The notes under the pieces were generated by a model. It searched no databases. It saw only the letters and a list, made by a program, of their open reading frames with translations, and was not told the origin of the DNA. Made by a program: the position numbers and the translations under genes. DNA of 64,000 bases from Blasia pusilla (Eukaryota > Marchantiophyta > Marchantiopsida > Blasiales): the NCBI GenBank assembly GCA_050084515.1, contig CM114271.1:7626001-7690000 (forward strand), read 5' to 3'. Below, in pieces: positions 1-9,449 of this stretch; position 1 is the first letter of the stretch; the number at the start of each line of letters is the position of its first letter.

Positions 1-298
1 GCTCTTCTCGTTCTCGCATCTCTACCAACAAACCTTCTGCCGTCGCTTGTCGTGTTCGTGCCAATGTAGTACCCTTCGAAAGGGCTAGATCAAGAGGCCC
101 TTCGGCTCGTCGTCCATTTGCCGGAAACGGAGATTCTCCAATTGCGAATGCTTGGTCGAGTTTAAGATTCCGCCATGCTTAGCCACACGACCCAATCGCG
201 TTGATCAAAGACCGACATAATTCCTCAAATCTTGATTCACGATAGAGTTTACCTTTTCGTCTATCCATCCGTGCGTGGGTGGAAAGCCGTCATGAAAC

Positions 299-855
299 TC
301 AGTTTGGTCTTAAACCTTGTGAACAAGTGCTTCGAAAGCTAACACTGGTAAACTTTGGATCGATCTGAAACAATGCTCCTCGGCAAACCATGAGCACGCC
401 ACAGCTATCGAGGAATAGTTGCGCCGCCGATACGCCGTTCGCGGAATCCACCGTCGGCACGAATCTCGCCAACTTGCTAAACCGATCAACAATCACAAGT
501 ATAGCGTTGTATCCCCCAGATTCCGGGAGACTCGTGATGAAATCCATACTCAAACTTTGCAAGGGTCCTTCGGGGATTGGCAAGGGATGCAGCAAGCCCT
601 GTTTCTTATCATAAGAGACTCTATTCGCTTGGCAGGTCACGCAGGTCTTCACATATTGAGCAACATCCTCCTTCATGTTGGGCCAAAAGAACCGCTGAAG
701 ACGAGAGCAGCTAGCGTAGATTTCTCTCCTTTATGTCTTGCCAAGGGCCCGTCGTGACATTCCGCTAACATCTTGGTTCGCGATTCGCCTTGCCCTACAT
801 AGATCCTACTCTGTTTGAACCTTAGTAAACCGTGCCTCAAACTTATGTTGGTCAC
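299..855 (-). pseudogene. G1 integrase (zinc finger and catalytic core, frameshifted)
   Basis: Retroviral-type integrase that would insert G1 cDNA into chromosomes. The N-terminal H2C2 zinc finger is split over two frames: HDGPLARHKGEKSTL near 730-780, then CVTCQAN near 630. The core begins with MDFITSLPESGGYNAILVIV, containing the first catalytic Asp, at about 515-560. The second Asp lies in the DPKFTS segment near 345-365, reached only after a frameshift near 400. No clear third Glu or chromodomain can be read in 1-298, where the frame is broken, although the end of the window is still coding-like on the minus strand. RNase H lies just upstream. A decayed copy. Confidence 0.85.
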
Positions 856-963
856 CTTCTCACCACCGCTTCAACTTCCTCAGGTATTCCCCTGCTTGAG
901 CATCCTTCATATATCCTTCACGAATCCTTCTCTCCAGATCTGTTTCCTTAGGGAACATTGCTC

Positions 964-1491
964 TCAAGACTGTGTCGTCGATGGCATGTGTTCCTCCTTG
1001 CGACTTAACGATCCTGGAATCACATTATCTTTACTTGGCTTGTGGATCAACTCTACATCCATCAACGCCAAGGTATCATGCCACCGCAGTTGTTTCGGTG
1101 TCAATCGATCCTGGGTCTCAAAATACTTGAGTGATATATTATCGGTGAATACTCGAGTCCTGTGGAGCCCTAGATAATGCCGCCACTTCCTCAAGCAATG
1201 TACCACCGCGAACAACTCTTTCTCGTGAGTAGTCCATCTCCTTCGGTGTCGCTAAGCTTCTTGCTCTCATATGCCACCGGTCTCCCTTCTTGCACCAACA
1301 TTCCGCAATCGCGAAATCACTAGCATCGGTATGCCGAATGGTTTGTCAAACTCGACTTTAACACTTTGGTTCGTGCGATAGAATCGCTTCACTCGGTTGA
1401 ATGCCTCATTAACTTCCTGGGTCCAAGTCGTGTTGGCAAACTTTGCTGTCCAATCCGTGAGAGGTCTCACAATTCCCGAAAAGTTTTTCAC
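964..1491 (-). pseudogene. G1 RNase H domain (frameshifted)
   Basis: Two minus-strand blocks read as the gypsy RT connection and RNase H. The first (1267-1491) starts with KNFSGIVRPLTDW and runs into VEFDKPFGIPMLV, where the first acidic residue of RNase H would be. The second (964-1215) carries LFAVVHCLRKWRHYLG, VFTDNISLKYF and RWHDTLALMDVELIHKPSKD, the usual ordered RNase H landmarks. The two blocks are in different frames with a stop between them near 1255. It lies between RT and integrase, as expected for pol of this superfamily. Confidence 0.85.
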
Positions 1492-1506
1492 ATAAGTACG
1501 ATAAAA

Positions 1507-2207
1507 TTACACCGCACCTATGAACCTCCTCATCCCCTTTACAGTGGATGGGGGTTCCCACTCGGAAATCGCCTTTACCTTTTCCATGTCTGGACTGACG
1601 CCATCTGCATTGACCACGTGACCCAAGAATTTGATCTTACTCAAACCAAATTCGCTCTTCTCTACATTCGCATACAGCTGACTTGCCCTTAGCTTAGACA
1701 AGACCGCTCTCACATGTCGAACGTGCTCCTCTAGTGACTTCGAATAGATAAGTATGTCATCGATATAGATGATAACATACTCATCCATTTCCTTTTGAAA
1801 AATGGAGTTCATCAATGTGGTGAACGTTGGAGGCGCGTTACATAGACCGAAAGGCATCACTACAAACTCAAAGGAAACGTATCTCGTCCTGCACGCAGTC
1901 TTCTCCACATCTGCCTCGGCAATCCGAATCTGGTAATATCCTGACTTCAAGTCAATCCTACAGAAATATCTCGCGCCTGCCAACCTATCAAAGAGATCAT
2001 CTATCCTCGGAAGAGGATAATTGTTCCGAACCGTCATCTTGTTCAGTGCACGGTGCTTTTGAAGGCGGTTGGGAACCGGGTATGATCTCTATCTTATGAT
2101 CTACGGCTCTATGCGGCGGCAATTCAGTCGGAAGCTCATTTGTCAAGACATTCTCAAACTCCTTGACCACTTCCTGGAGTGGTTCTGGGACTCCCCTTGA
2201 AGCAGTG
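1507..2207 (-). pseudogene. G1 reverse transcriptase (5' part deleted)
   Basis: The 176-residue open stretch 1507-2037 holds most of a gypsy reverse transcriptase: NNYPLPRIDDLFDRL, FCRIDLKSGYYQIRI (first catalytic Asp), FVVMPFGLCNAPPTF, and the active-site box YVIIYIDDILIYSKS near 1740-1785, followed by FLGHVV. Upstream the linker IIPGSQPPSKAP runs, near 2060, straight into a residue string that in a neighbouring frame reads ALNKMTVRNN. About 45 codons that normally lie between these two points, the first RT block, seem to be missing. M1 is inserted just upstream at 2218. Confidence 0.9.
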
Positions 2208-2217
2208 TCCTGATCTC
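2208..2217. repeat. Target site duplication of M1, left copy
   Basis: TCCTGATCTC here and again at 14127-14136, directly flanking M1. A 10-bp direct repeat is in the 9-11 bp range typical of Mutator-like elements. Joining the G1 sequence across the two copies links the protease-RT linker of G1, which supports insertion into an existing G1 copy. Confidence 0.85.
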
Positions 2218-2658
2218 GAGATGCGGTAAGAGGAGAGGAAGAGAGGAGAGAGGAGAGAGGAAGAGAGGAGAGAGGAGAGAGGAAACTACCTTCAACCGAA
2301 ATAGATACTTTTTTTTGAAGAGAGTTTCCGTTACGTTGAAGAGAGGAAACTTTTTGTGTGATTTTTTTTGCAATTTATTGTTCATTTATTAAACAATCCC
2401 ACAGTTTTTTTTCCTCTTCCATATTTTGGCAACCCCTGTGAGTCGGACGAGTTGCAAATTGCACAAAATTTACAAAACTGAAAAATCAGTGGAATCATAA
2501 GTGTGGAACCAATCACTTTTTCCATCCAAGGTCTGGAAAAAATCTATCATTTGCCCAGGGCTGAATAGAGTTCAAGCTCACAGTGAAGGTTGAGAAAAAA
2601 ATAAAAGTACAATCTAAAACCTCATTTTGCATCCTCAAAGTGGTTTGTTTAAAATACT

Positions 2659-4170
2659 TCAAACTTCTTTGAGGGACAAAATTGGTTGGTGGATTCCTAC
2701 TCCTACCTCCGACTCTCTTAAAACTACTAGCAACACATAGTACATGTGCTTACAAGGAAAATACCTTTTGCCACTTGTCTCTCTTTGGACAAAGTCATCA
2801 CATGAACATGTGGGAAAGCAACAGATGTGCACCACATACACCCCTGTGACACTTGAATTTACAGTGTTGTTCCTGACCCAATACATCCTTCCTATTCCAT
2901 TTCCACTCAGGACATCTTTCGTGGCGATGATCTCCATTTTTGCCTCCCGAGCTGCTGCAATTCGTTTTGCTCTCTCCACCGTTGGCCTACACATTTTGTT
3001 TCTCTTCACCCCATTTCTAGACTCAAACAGAAATAATGGATTGAGATCATCCATCTTATCCGGGTACATATTGACATCAATCTTGGGTTGAATACGAAAT
3101 GCGAAGGTCTGTAATCTGAACATGCTCGAACTTCCCCCATCTATGAGTGCAAACCGGCACTTGTAAGATTGTCCACCGTCTTGAGTGCGATTCGTACTGT
3201 GGCGATGGGCCAAATCGTGGGGGTATTCCCGGGAGCTCCAATGGTAGCCGGATAAGACTTCCGGAAAGCGCAAGATTCATTTGGGCAGAAGAAGTACTTC
3301 AATTGATCCCCGGTCCTCGTGAAACGATCAAAGGTTTGGAGTCCCCAAAACCCAGGGTCGTCGTCTAGTCCTTATGCGATTCTTATTTAGGAAAGTGCCG
3401 CATGCTCTCCTAATGCCATCAGATCCTGCCTTGCAAGTGAGTCCACGTCCTGGGTTGCTTCGAGATATATGCCACCGTTTTAGGTTGCAATCCACTTTCA
3501 TTACCGGAATCCCATATTGTTGAACCACCCCAGTGACAGGATGTTGCGAACTTCCAGCAACGGAGGGCTTTTGAAATAAAACATTCACTGATTTTGGAGA
3601 AGTAACTCCATCACGGATTTGGGGACGGGTCCGGTCCCCGAATACCAGGCGGTGTAATTTCCTCATCCAAATCAATCACCGGATTTGTTCCTCGATCTTT
3701 GCCTCTTCACTGCTGAAGTCAAGATACTTATCTGGTCTCCACGAGTCTCGTTCGGACTGCTCCACCACCATCTGTATGGGACGTCTTGAAACCCGCCCAC
3801 AAATATCCCCACCTATGTGTACGTCTTGCTCGAGTGGAGTTCTAGCTACGCACCGGTTGAAGGCTTCGACATACAATTTTTCATCACCAGATCTCACACC
3901 GCCTACGACATAGAGCTCGTAGATCGCGGCCCTTTTCCTTTTGTTATGCCTTTTGTGAGGAAGATATGGGATCTTTTTGCAAAGCGTAGCATTGCTCTTG
4001 CCTGGTCTTGTTGGCATGCCTCCACAAGTGAAATTCGTTGGCATGCTTGTGACGACCTCAAGAGGAATGAACACTTTCGCTCCACTTATGTTGGGGCGAG
4101 GGCATTTTCATGAACGTTCAATCCACGCAACGACGGCAATGTTAGAAGGAGCGAAAATAACCAGGAGTCA
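2659..4170 (-). pseudogene. M1 transposase, C-terminal exons with SWIM zinc finger
   Basis: Three consecutive open stretches match the M2 copy at 52996-54495. Exon start near 4170 reads GLNVHENALAPT after an intron rich in palindromes. 3676-4074 has AIYELYVVGGVRSGDEKLYV; 3328-3675 has a cysteine-containing stretch around CNLKRWHISRSNPGRG; 2659-3273 ends with CSCDDF...FPCKHMYYVLL, a SWIM finger (CxC...CxH) as found at the C-terminus of Mutator transposases. The final TGA at 2659-2661 replaces a CGA of M2, removing the last nine residues. There are frameshifts near 3675 and 3330. Confidence 0.75.
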
Positions 4171-4194
4171 AAGAAATAAGCGGCGTGTCGGAAC

Positions 4195-4560
4195 CAAAGC
4201 GGGTTGCAGGCCGAGGCATCCCATGAGCGACTCGTGACCCGTCGGGTCCCGGCGTGTTGTAACCTTAAACCCACCTCGCAACCCGTCGGAACCCGGCGGG
4301 TTGCAAGGCCGAGGCATCCATGAGCGACTCGTGACCCGTCGGGTCCGGCGGGTTGCACACTCGGGGCGACACCAAACATCTGGATGCAACCCGTCGGTTT
4401 CCGTCGGGTTGCACCCCTTTGGGCAACCGTCGGTTTCCGTCGGGTTGCACACTCGAGCAACCCGTCGGTTTCGTCGAGTTGCACACTCGGGCAACCCGTC
4501 GGGTTGCACACTCGCAACCCGTCGCATCCGACTGACTTGCTTGGTTTCTTGGGTTTGAAA
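4195..4560. repeat. Palindrome cluster in M1 transposase intron
   Basis: About ten copies, whole or partial, of the element-specific 27-bp palindrome (arms GCAACCCGTCGG and CCGACGGGTTGC), packed in about 360 bp between the DDE-bearing exons and the SWIM-bearing exons. A readable copy is 4386-4412, with one mismatch. Several long open frames here on both strands are translations of the repeats and are not genes. Confidence 0.8.
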
Positions 4561-4645
4561 TCCATATAATTCCCACGCTTCTCACCCCTGAGCTACAACT
4601 TTACAAACAATTCTCAGCGTGAGCTTGACAAGACAAAATATGAAC

Positions 4646-5622
4646 TCACTGCCTGAAGTTTCCCCATTGTCTCATACATACAGTCCACCAACTCAACCAA
4701 GAGCACAACTCTTTGTACTTCCCCTCAATCGCATGCTTCCTCCACCACCCATAAAGTTCTTCTGGCGGGTCCATGGCCTGCTTCAAGGTTTCTTTGTCCT
4801 TGCGGCATTGGAGTAGAGTGACATGCTCTCTCCTCTTATTCTCCTTGATGCAAGATTTGGTGTACCGGGTCACTGATCTGTTGCCAATGGAAAGCATCCG
4901 ACCTTTCCCTCTCGGTTGAACCTCTCCACCCAGAACACTTCCCGGATAGCAATCCACCCAGGTTGTACATTGTCCGCCATGAACCCATAAATTTCGGAGG
5001 TGGCCTTTTGTTTTCCTTCGGCTCAATAAGAGTAACCAAAGACACATCTTCAAAGCGCCAACGTCTTACGCCTTTACTTCACACACAAATATAGTTTTGA
5101 GTCCCTTCTCCACATGGTCATAAACGTGAGCACCCATCGTCAACCATCCGTTCAGCACTCTGTAGCAAATATCAAAGCCGACCAGCTCGTAAAGATCTTC
5201 CCCTTCCCTCATTCGATCTATAAGATCGAGGCCACTCGAGGACTGTGGTTGACATTTTGAAGACATAGGCCTGGATCCCTCGCCTCCTTGGCCCATGAAC
5301 GCCATCTCTCGAATGAATGGAAATCTGGAGTTGGCCTTGATTCAGCGATGGCATCCATTTCGGCCGTCTTTCCATCCAGAACTCGTATCTCACGCAGCAA
5401 ATTCCGGAAGCATTCAGGATCAGCGAGAAATGCGAGATTTTCCCAGAGTTGCTTCTCCTCAACCGTTGTGATCTCGCCCTGTCCAGGGATTCCAAGAAAT
5501 TGTTCACAAATTTGTGATGCCGTTGTGAGCTTGATCCCGGGCTTTGAACCGGAGAGTTTCAAGACCTCGGCTACTTTCTTCGCCACATCCTCCTTGATGT
5601 GTCTTTGAATTGCATCGGTCAC
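4646..5622 (-). pseudogene. M1 transposase, DDE-like catalytic region
   Basis: Minus-strand stretches matching M2 51468-52503. 5218-5622 begins MTDAIQRHIKEDVAKKVAEV and contains GIPGQGEITTVEEKQLWENL. It then passes, after frame changes, through DLIDRMREGEDLYELVGFDI (a candidate first catalytic Asp near 5170) and LNGWLTMGAHVYDHVEKGLK. 4646-5053 holds KFMGSWRTMYNLGG in place of the FMADNAQ box of M2, then TRYTKSCIKENKRREHVTLL and a WW motif. This matches my memory of MULE-type transposases with a GFMADxAQ block. At least three frameshifts break this copy. Confidence 0.7.
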
Positions 5623-5664
5623 AGGATGAGTGTGGGAGCCAACATGAACTGCCAGCCTTGTATA

Positions 5665-6315
5665 CTACGACGTGGAGCCCAAGTCATGGACAATGAAAAA
5701 TATGTATGCAGGACACGCTCCAACGCAGAAGGGCGATGCCTGACAATGAGGACATCGATGGTCTCCCGGCGGTATTGTGGCACCCACCTCGTATGGAGTT
5801 TCTGCATTCTTGGGGGGGAATTGCGACGTATTGACTCGCCCGTTGCGCTCTAGATACGGGCATGCTGGACTTCTACACTCCAAGGCTCCCACGCATTGGC
5901 GGCGGAAGACAATCCAAGGACCATCTGGGATGGAAGCACTGGTCCGTTGAAGCCTGCACCATCGATGACAATCAGACTTTCTGTCCATACCCTTCAGGCG
6001 TCCTCCATCCTTCTTTTGAGCAGGAGCAGCAAGTGGAGGCAACTCAAAAATGCAATTACCATCGTACGTGGGCAGCAACTTGTCGACAAGAATGTGCTTC
6101 AACATTTTCAAGGGCAGAGACAAAAGCAAACTATTGCCTGATACTCGCAAGAGGAACGAGTAGGCGGACACAGGGCCCGATTGGTGTCAAGCCGGATCCA
6201 TCGAGGTTGATAACATCCGAATCTCTTCAGGAAGAACAACAATGTTACAAGTGTGCGAAGTTGGAGTCGGCCGGATCTGCAGAGCTTGGAGTTGCAAGCG
6301 AGAGCTCGGAGCACT
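5665..6315 (-). pseudogene. M1 transposase, N-terminal cysteine-rich (WRKY-GCM1-like) exons
   Basis: 5665-6171 gives 168 residues: YDGNCIFELPPLAAPAQKKD, DCHRWCRLQRTSASIPDGPW, then CVGALECRSPACPYLERN and CPHCQASPFCVGACPA. The spacing of these Cys and His residues recalls the WRKY-GCM1 zinc-finger group, which is known to occur together with MULE transposases; that assignment is by pattern memory. One cysteine (CRQC in M2) is Arg here (RRQC). Upstream (6187-6468) lies VEGTEDIIGETVQQ, in line with M2 50676-50894. Confidence 0.6.
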
Positions 6316-6668
6316 AGGAAATTCTAGACTGTCTACTTGAGAAAGAGGCAATTGAGGGGCATGCCGTAAACTCTGTATTGACCATTTGCTCTGGTAGGAG
6401 ATTCCATACTTTCTGATCGAGGTCACTTGCTGGACCGTCTCACCTATTATGTCTTCCGTACCTTCCACCCTAACATCTTTGGATACAAAGATGGTTCCAA
6501 TTTGAAGAAGAAATCGAGCAGCAGAAAATTTTCATCCTTTGCTCGAAAGACTCACGAGCTTGGGGTCGAATGATTTTGATTGAGGAAGGGCCGCGGATGC
6601 GCCACAAGTGAGCTTAACATAATTATCCATTCCAAGAAGATTCCTCAGGAGGAGGCGAGAATGAGAAT

Positions 6669-6680
6669 ATTTAATTTATA
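6669..6680 (-). promoter_or_regulatory. TATA box of M1 transposase gene
   Basis: On the minus strand this reads TATAAATTAAAT, about 40 bases before the conserved ATG at 6630. The same box is found in M2 at 50444-50455, at a similar distance from the matching ATG. Confidence 0.5.
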
Positions 6681-6819
6681 GTGAATAGGAAACAGATACT
6701 CCTCGATGATTTTTCTTGACAAGATGAATTCGGTGGGGACATTGTGCGACACAATGGATCCATCAGTAACACATTCAATTTCATGTTGCAATATGTTACC
6801 GCATTTGGGAAGCGAGAGG

Positions 6820-7565
6820 GTTGCGCATCACACTTGGAACCCGTCGGAGTCCTGGTAACTCGAAATTACCCGAAGCTTACGAAGCACGCAACCGTCGGCA
6901 TCGGACGGGTTGCACGCTCGCTAAACATTGTCGGCGAGCAACCCGTCGCTCTCCGACTTCTTGCCGATACCGCTCCTTCTTGCTCGAAGATGCCGGAGGC
7001 GTGCAAACCGTCTGTTCCCGACGAGTTCCGCGGGTGCCTCGCCTTTTAGCCCAAAGACGGCGAGGCGTGCAACCCGTCGCCGTCCAACGGGTTGCGCAAG
7101 GGCCTCGCCTTGTGGTGCACCAGCCGGACTCCGGCGACTTGCACGGGAAGCCATCGTTCCTAACCCTTGATGAGGGAAGCGTGCAACTCCAACAGTCTCC
7201 GACGGATTGCCCAAAATACGTCCCGTTCCCGTCCCAAACACGGCGGAGGCGCGCAACATGTCGGTCTCGGACGGCTTGCGCGGGTACCTCGCGTTGTTTT
7301 CCGAAGATGATGGAGGCGCTCAACCCGTCGGTCTCCGACCGATTGCTTTCGCGCGCGTGGCGGCGTTCGCGGAGGATGGCGAGGCGCGCAACATGTCGAT
7401 CTCAACGGGTTGCGCGGGTACCTTGCGTTCTTTTCCGAAGCGACGGGGCGCTCAACCCGTCGGTCTCCGGCGGGTTGCTCGCGCGCGTGGCGGCGTACCA
7501 GGATGGCGAGCAGCGCGCAACTGTCGGACTCCGGCGGGTTGCGATTTTTCGCGTCGGACTTCCGT
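6820..7565. repeat. Palindrome cluster between the two M1 genes
   Basis: GC-rich intergenic block holding many full and half copies of the CCCGTCGG/CCGACGGG palindrome, several with 60-70 bases between them, just upstream of the TATA box at 7631. All long open frames on both strands here (for example 6821-7567) come from the repeats and have Arg/Pro-rich nonsense composition. Position suggests promoter elements for one or both divergent genes; that is inference. Confidence 0.75.
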
Positions 7566-7630
7566 AACATCCGCACGTCGCCGTCGAAAGGACGAGCGGG
7601 ACCCAACGGTCAGCCCAACGGCTAGAAAAG

Positions 7631-7640
7631 TATAAATAGG
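7631..7640 (+). promoter_or_regulatory. TATA box of M1 ParB/methyltransferase gene
   Basis: TATAAATAGG, in a block conserved with M2 (ACCCAACGGTCAGCCCAACGG just before it). It lies 280 bases upstream of the conserved ATG at 7913. A transcription start near 7665 would leave a 5' leader of about 250 bases. Confidence 0.6.
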
Positions 7641-7912
7641 GCAGAAATCGCTCATTTCCGGTTTCTCATTTCGCAATCTTCATTCCTCACTCCTCACTCT
7701 CCCGCGCAGCAACTGATCAAATAAGAAGGGGCATTTCACGGGGCGAAACATCGCGAGTCGATAGGAGGGAACGAGAGCGAGACGGTGCGACCAAGCGATA
7801 TCGGGACAATTCGAGCTAACCATCAAGGCGAGACGAGCTCCCATCTCGACATCAGCAAGGCGACTGATCAAGGGATTCGTCGTGGACATAGGTGGAGGAA
7901 TTTCCGGAAAAA

Positions 7913-8533
7913 ATGACGAGGAAAAAAACACAAGCCAACAAGTCTGGGAGCTTCACTCCCAAGTCCATTAGGACTCCTGCGTTAGCTTCTCCTGGGCCTC
8001 GTTCGGCGAATGAAATTAGGCAGCAGGAAATCGAGGAGCGGGAAAGGGAAGCGGAGATGCACAACCAAGTGCTTCTGGCGAGACGTGTTCAAGCGGTGCT
8101 AGATAAACGAACGAAGAGGCCAAGACGTCGCAGGCCTTGAAGAAAAGGATCGCAGGCAAAAAAGAGAGAAAAGAAGCGTGACGGGCGTCGGTGAGGAGGG
8201 GAATTGGCTAAAGCGGCGGGAAAAAGCGATAGCCATTGGCGATAGCCCAACCCGTCCAACCGCAAGTGTTGAGATGCGGAAATGTCCCCACGAAGTCCGG
8301 GACACAATCAACATAGTGGAAACAACACCAGTTCAAATCGATGACGCGAGGTCATGAGGACCGCCCAAAGATGGAGATGGTGGACATGGCGAAGAAGCCG
8401 AGAGCGGTCATTCTCGACTCCAAGCCCGGCGGAGGACATCAACCTCTATCGGATCGACAAGTTCCCAATCGATTTGGCAGCCCCTGTCTCAGACAAGTTA
8501 GCTGGTCAAGAAACCGACTCCATTTTCGAACGG
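7913..8533 (+). pseudogene. M1 ParB/MTase gene exon 1, charged N-terminus
   Basis: Begins MTRKKTQANKSGSFTPKSI, then RSANEIRQQEIEEREREAEM, a highly charged, probably coiled-coil stretch with basic clusters that could serve nuclear import. The frame breaks after 8140 and the part matching M2 resumes in another frame, ending with INLYRIDKFPIDLAA and FERV at the donor GTAAGA (8534). In M2 the same exon is open apart from one TAG. Confidence 0.65.
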
Positions 8534-8631
8534 GTAAGAGAGGTTCGGGCTTTTTAATTATGTGAATTGCAATTCATTGGGATTTCGGTGTAGCTTATTC
8601 CTCTTGTCCGGTTCGACGGTGGTAAAGCGAG

Positions 8632-9009
8632 ATGGCACTCATGGAGGGCCACAACGCCCCGAGGATTCCACTCTGCCGATTAAGGACAATGGAATACGTC
8701 CACGAAATACAGTCCGACGAGGACATCGCAAAGCTAAAACAATCAGCGGTGACAGCATCCTACGTGGACAGCTTTCCTCCCTTCTATGTTCAGCCTTACG
8801 ACGAGCATGGAACCCAAGCTCTGGTTACCGAGGAGGACTTGGAAAATCTCGACACATTCTGGAGGATGCGAGACCAGGACTTCAGAAGGCAAGTTGAGGG
8901 CACGGAATTCAGCTGGATGAGGAATCTGCATTTCTTCATCTGGGATGGAAATCACAGGTTCATGGCGTGGACCAAGTTTGCGGAGGAACCTCACGAGTTG
9001 CATTCTTAA
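8632..9009 (+). pseudogene. M1 exon 2: ParB/sulfiredoxin-like domain
   Basis: Reads MALMEGHNAPRIPLCRLRTM, then SDEDIAKLKQS, PPFYVQPYDEHG and FIWDGNHRFMAWTKFAEE. The order 'P-L..L...(R) / E-I..L..S / P..V.P / DGNHR..A' is that of ParB/Srx-fold domains, in which the DGxHR loop binds nucleotide. M1 keeps the Arg of DGNHR; M2 has Gly. The end of the exon is lost in M1: after KFAEE it runs into the palindrome-rich intron, while M2 continues for about 30 codons. Confidence 0.7.
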
Positions 9010-9059
9010 AAATACGCCCCAATGAGTTGCATTCTTAAAAAAACAACCTCACAAGGCGG

Positions 9060-9430
9060 CCTATTGAGCAACCCGTCGAACTCCGACGGTTTGCTTTGGG
9101 CCAAAAACTAGTTAAATCTATGTTCAATCAAACAAGTCGTCGGAGTCCGACGAGTTGCAATCTTAAAAAAACATCCGAAAAAGCGTGCAGTCCAGCAACC
9201 CGTCGGAGTCCGACGAGTTGCAATCTTAAAAAAACATCCGAAAAAGCGTGCAGTCTAGCAACCCGTCGGAGTCCGACGAGTTGCTTACCTGGCATTAGCA
9301 AGTCTGAATGCAAACCGTCGGACTCCGATGGGTTGCATCATTTAGCTTGTTGCTAGAATCCGACCCTGAGCTATGACGACCCGTCGGACTCCGACGGGTT
9401 GCAGGAACCCATGTAATTTCCTGACGGGTT
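9060..9430. repeat. Palindrome array in intron 2 of the M1 ParB/MTase gene
   Basis: Palindromes at about 9067, 9132, 9195, 9258, 9309 and 9376. Those at 9132, 9195 and 9258 are in a direct repeat of 63 bp (palindrome plus the sequence AATCTTAAAAAAACATCCG). The copy at 9376-9402 has arms matching over CCCGTCGG/CCGACGGG. The matching intron of M2 holds a 64-bp version of the array. Confidence 0.85.
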
Positions 9431-9449
9431 GAGTTTGGATGTGCAGGAT

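Larger units (their letters stand above)
2659..6630 (-). pseudogene. M1 transposase gene, whole locus
   Basis: Multi-exon transposase running from an ATG at 6628-6630 (MDNYVKLTCGASAAL, conserved in M2 as MDNYVKLTCGG) to the SWIM-finger exon at 2659. The start was chosen because it is shared by both copies and lies about 40 bases after a TATAAATTAAAT box. Domain order: N-terminal cysteine-rich finger, DDE-like core, intron with palindromes, second Cys-containing stretch, SWIM finger. It is divergent from the ParB/methyltransferase gene that starts at 7913. Stops and frameshifts prevent a full protein. A functional copy would be expected to bind element ends and cut and paste the transposon. 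Confidence 0.72.

Noticed and set aside
4265-4585. Several overlapping open frames of 60-160 codons on both strands, Arg/Pro/Thr-rich
   Set aside because: They are translations of the palindromic repeats in an intron; the same pseudo-repeats appear in every frame and also at 6821-7635, 9096-9356 and 49027-49950.
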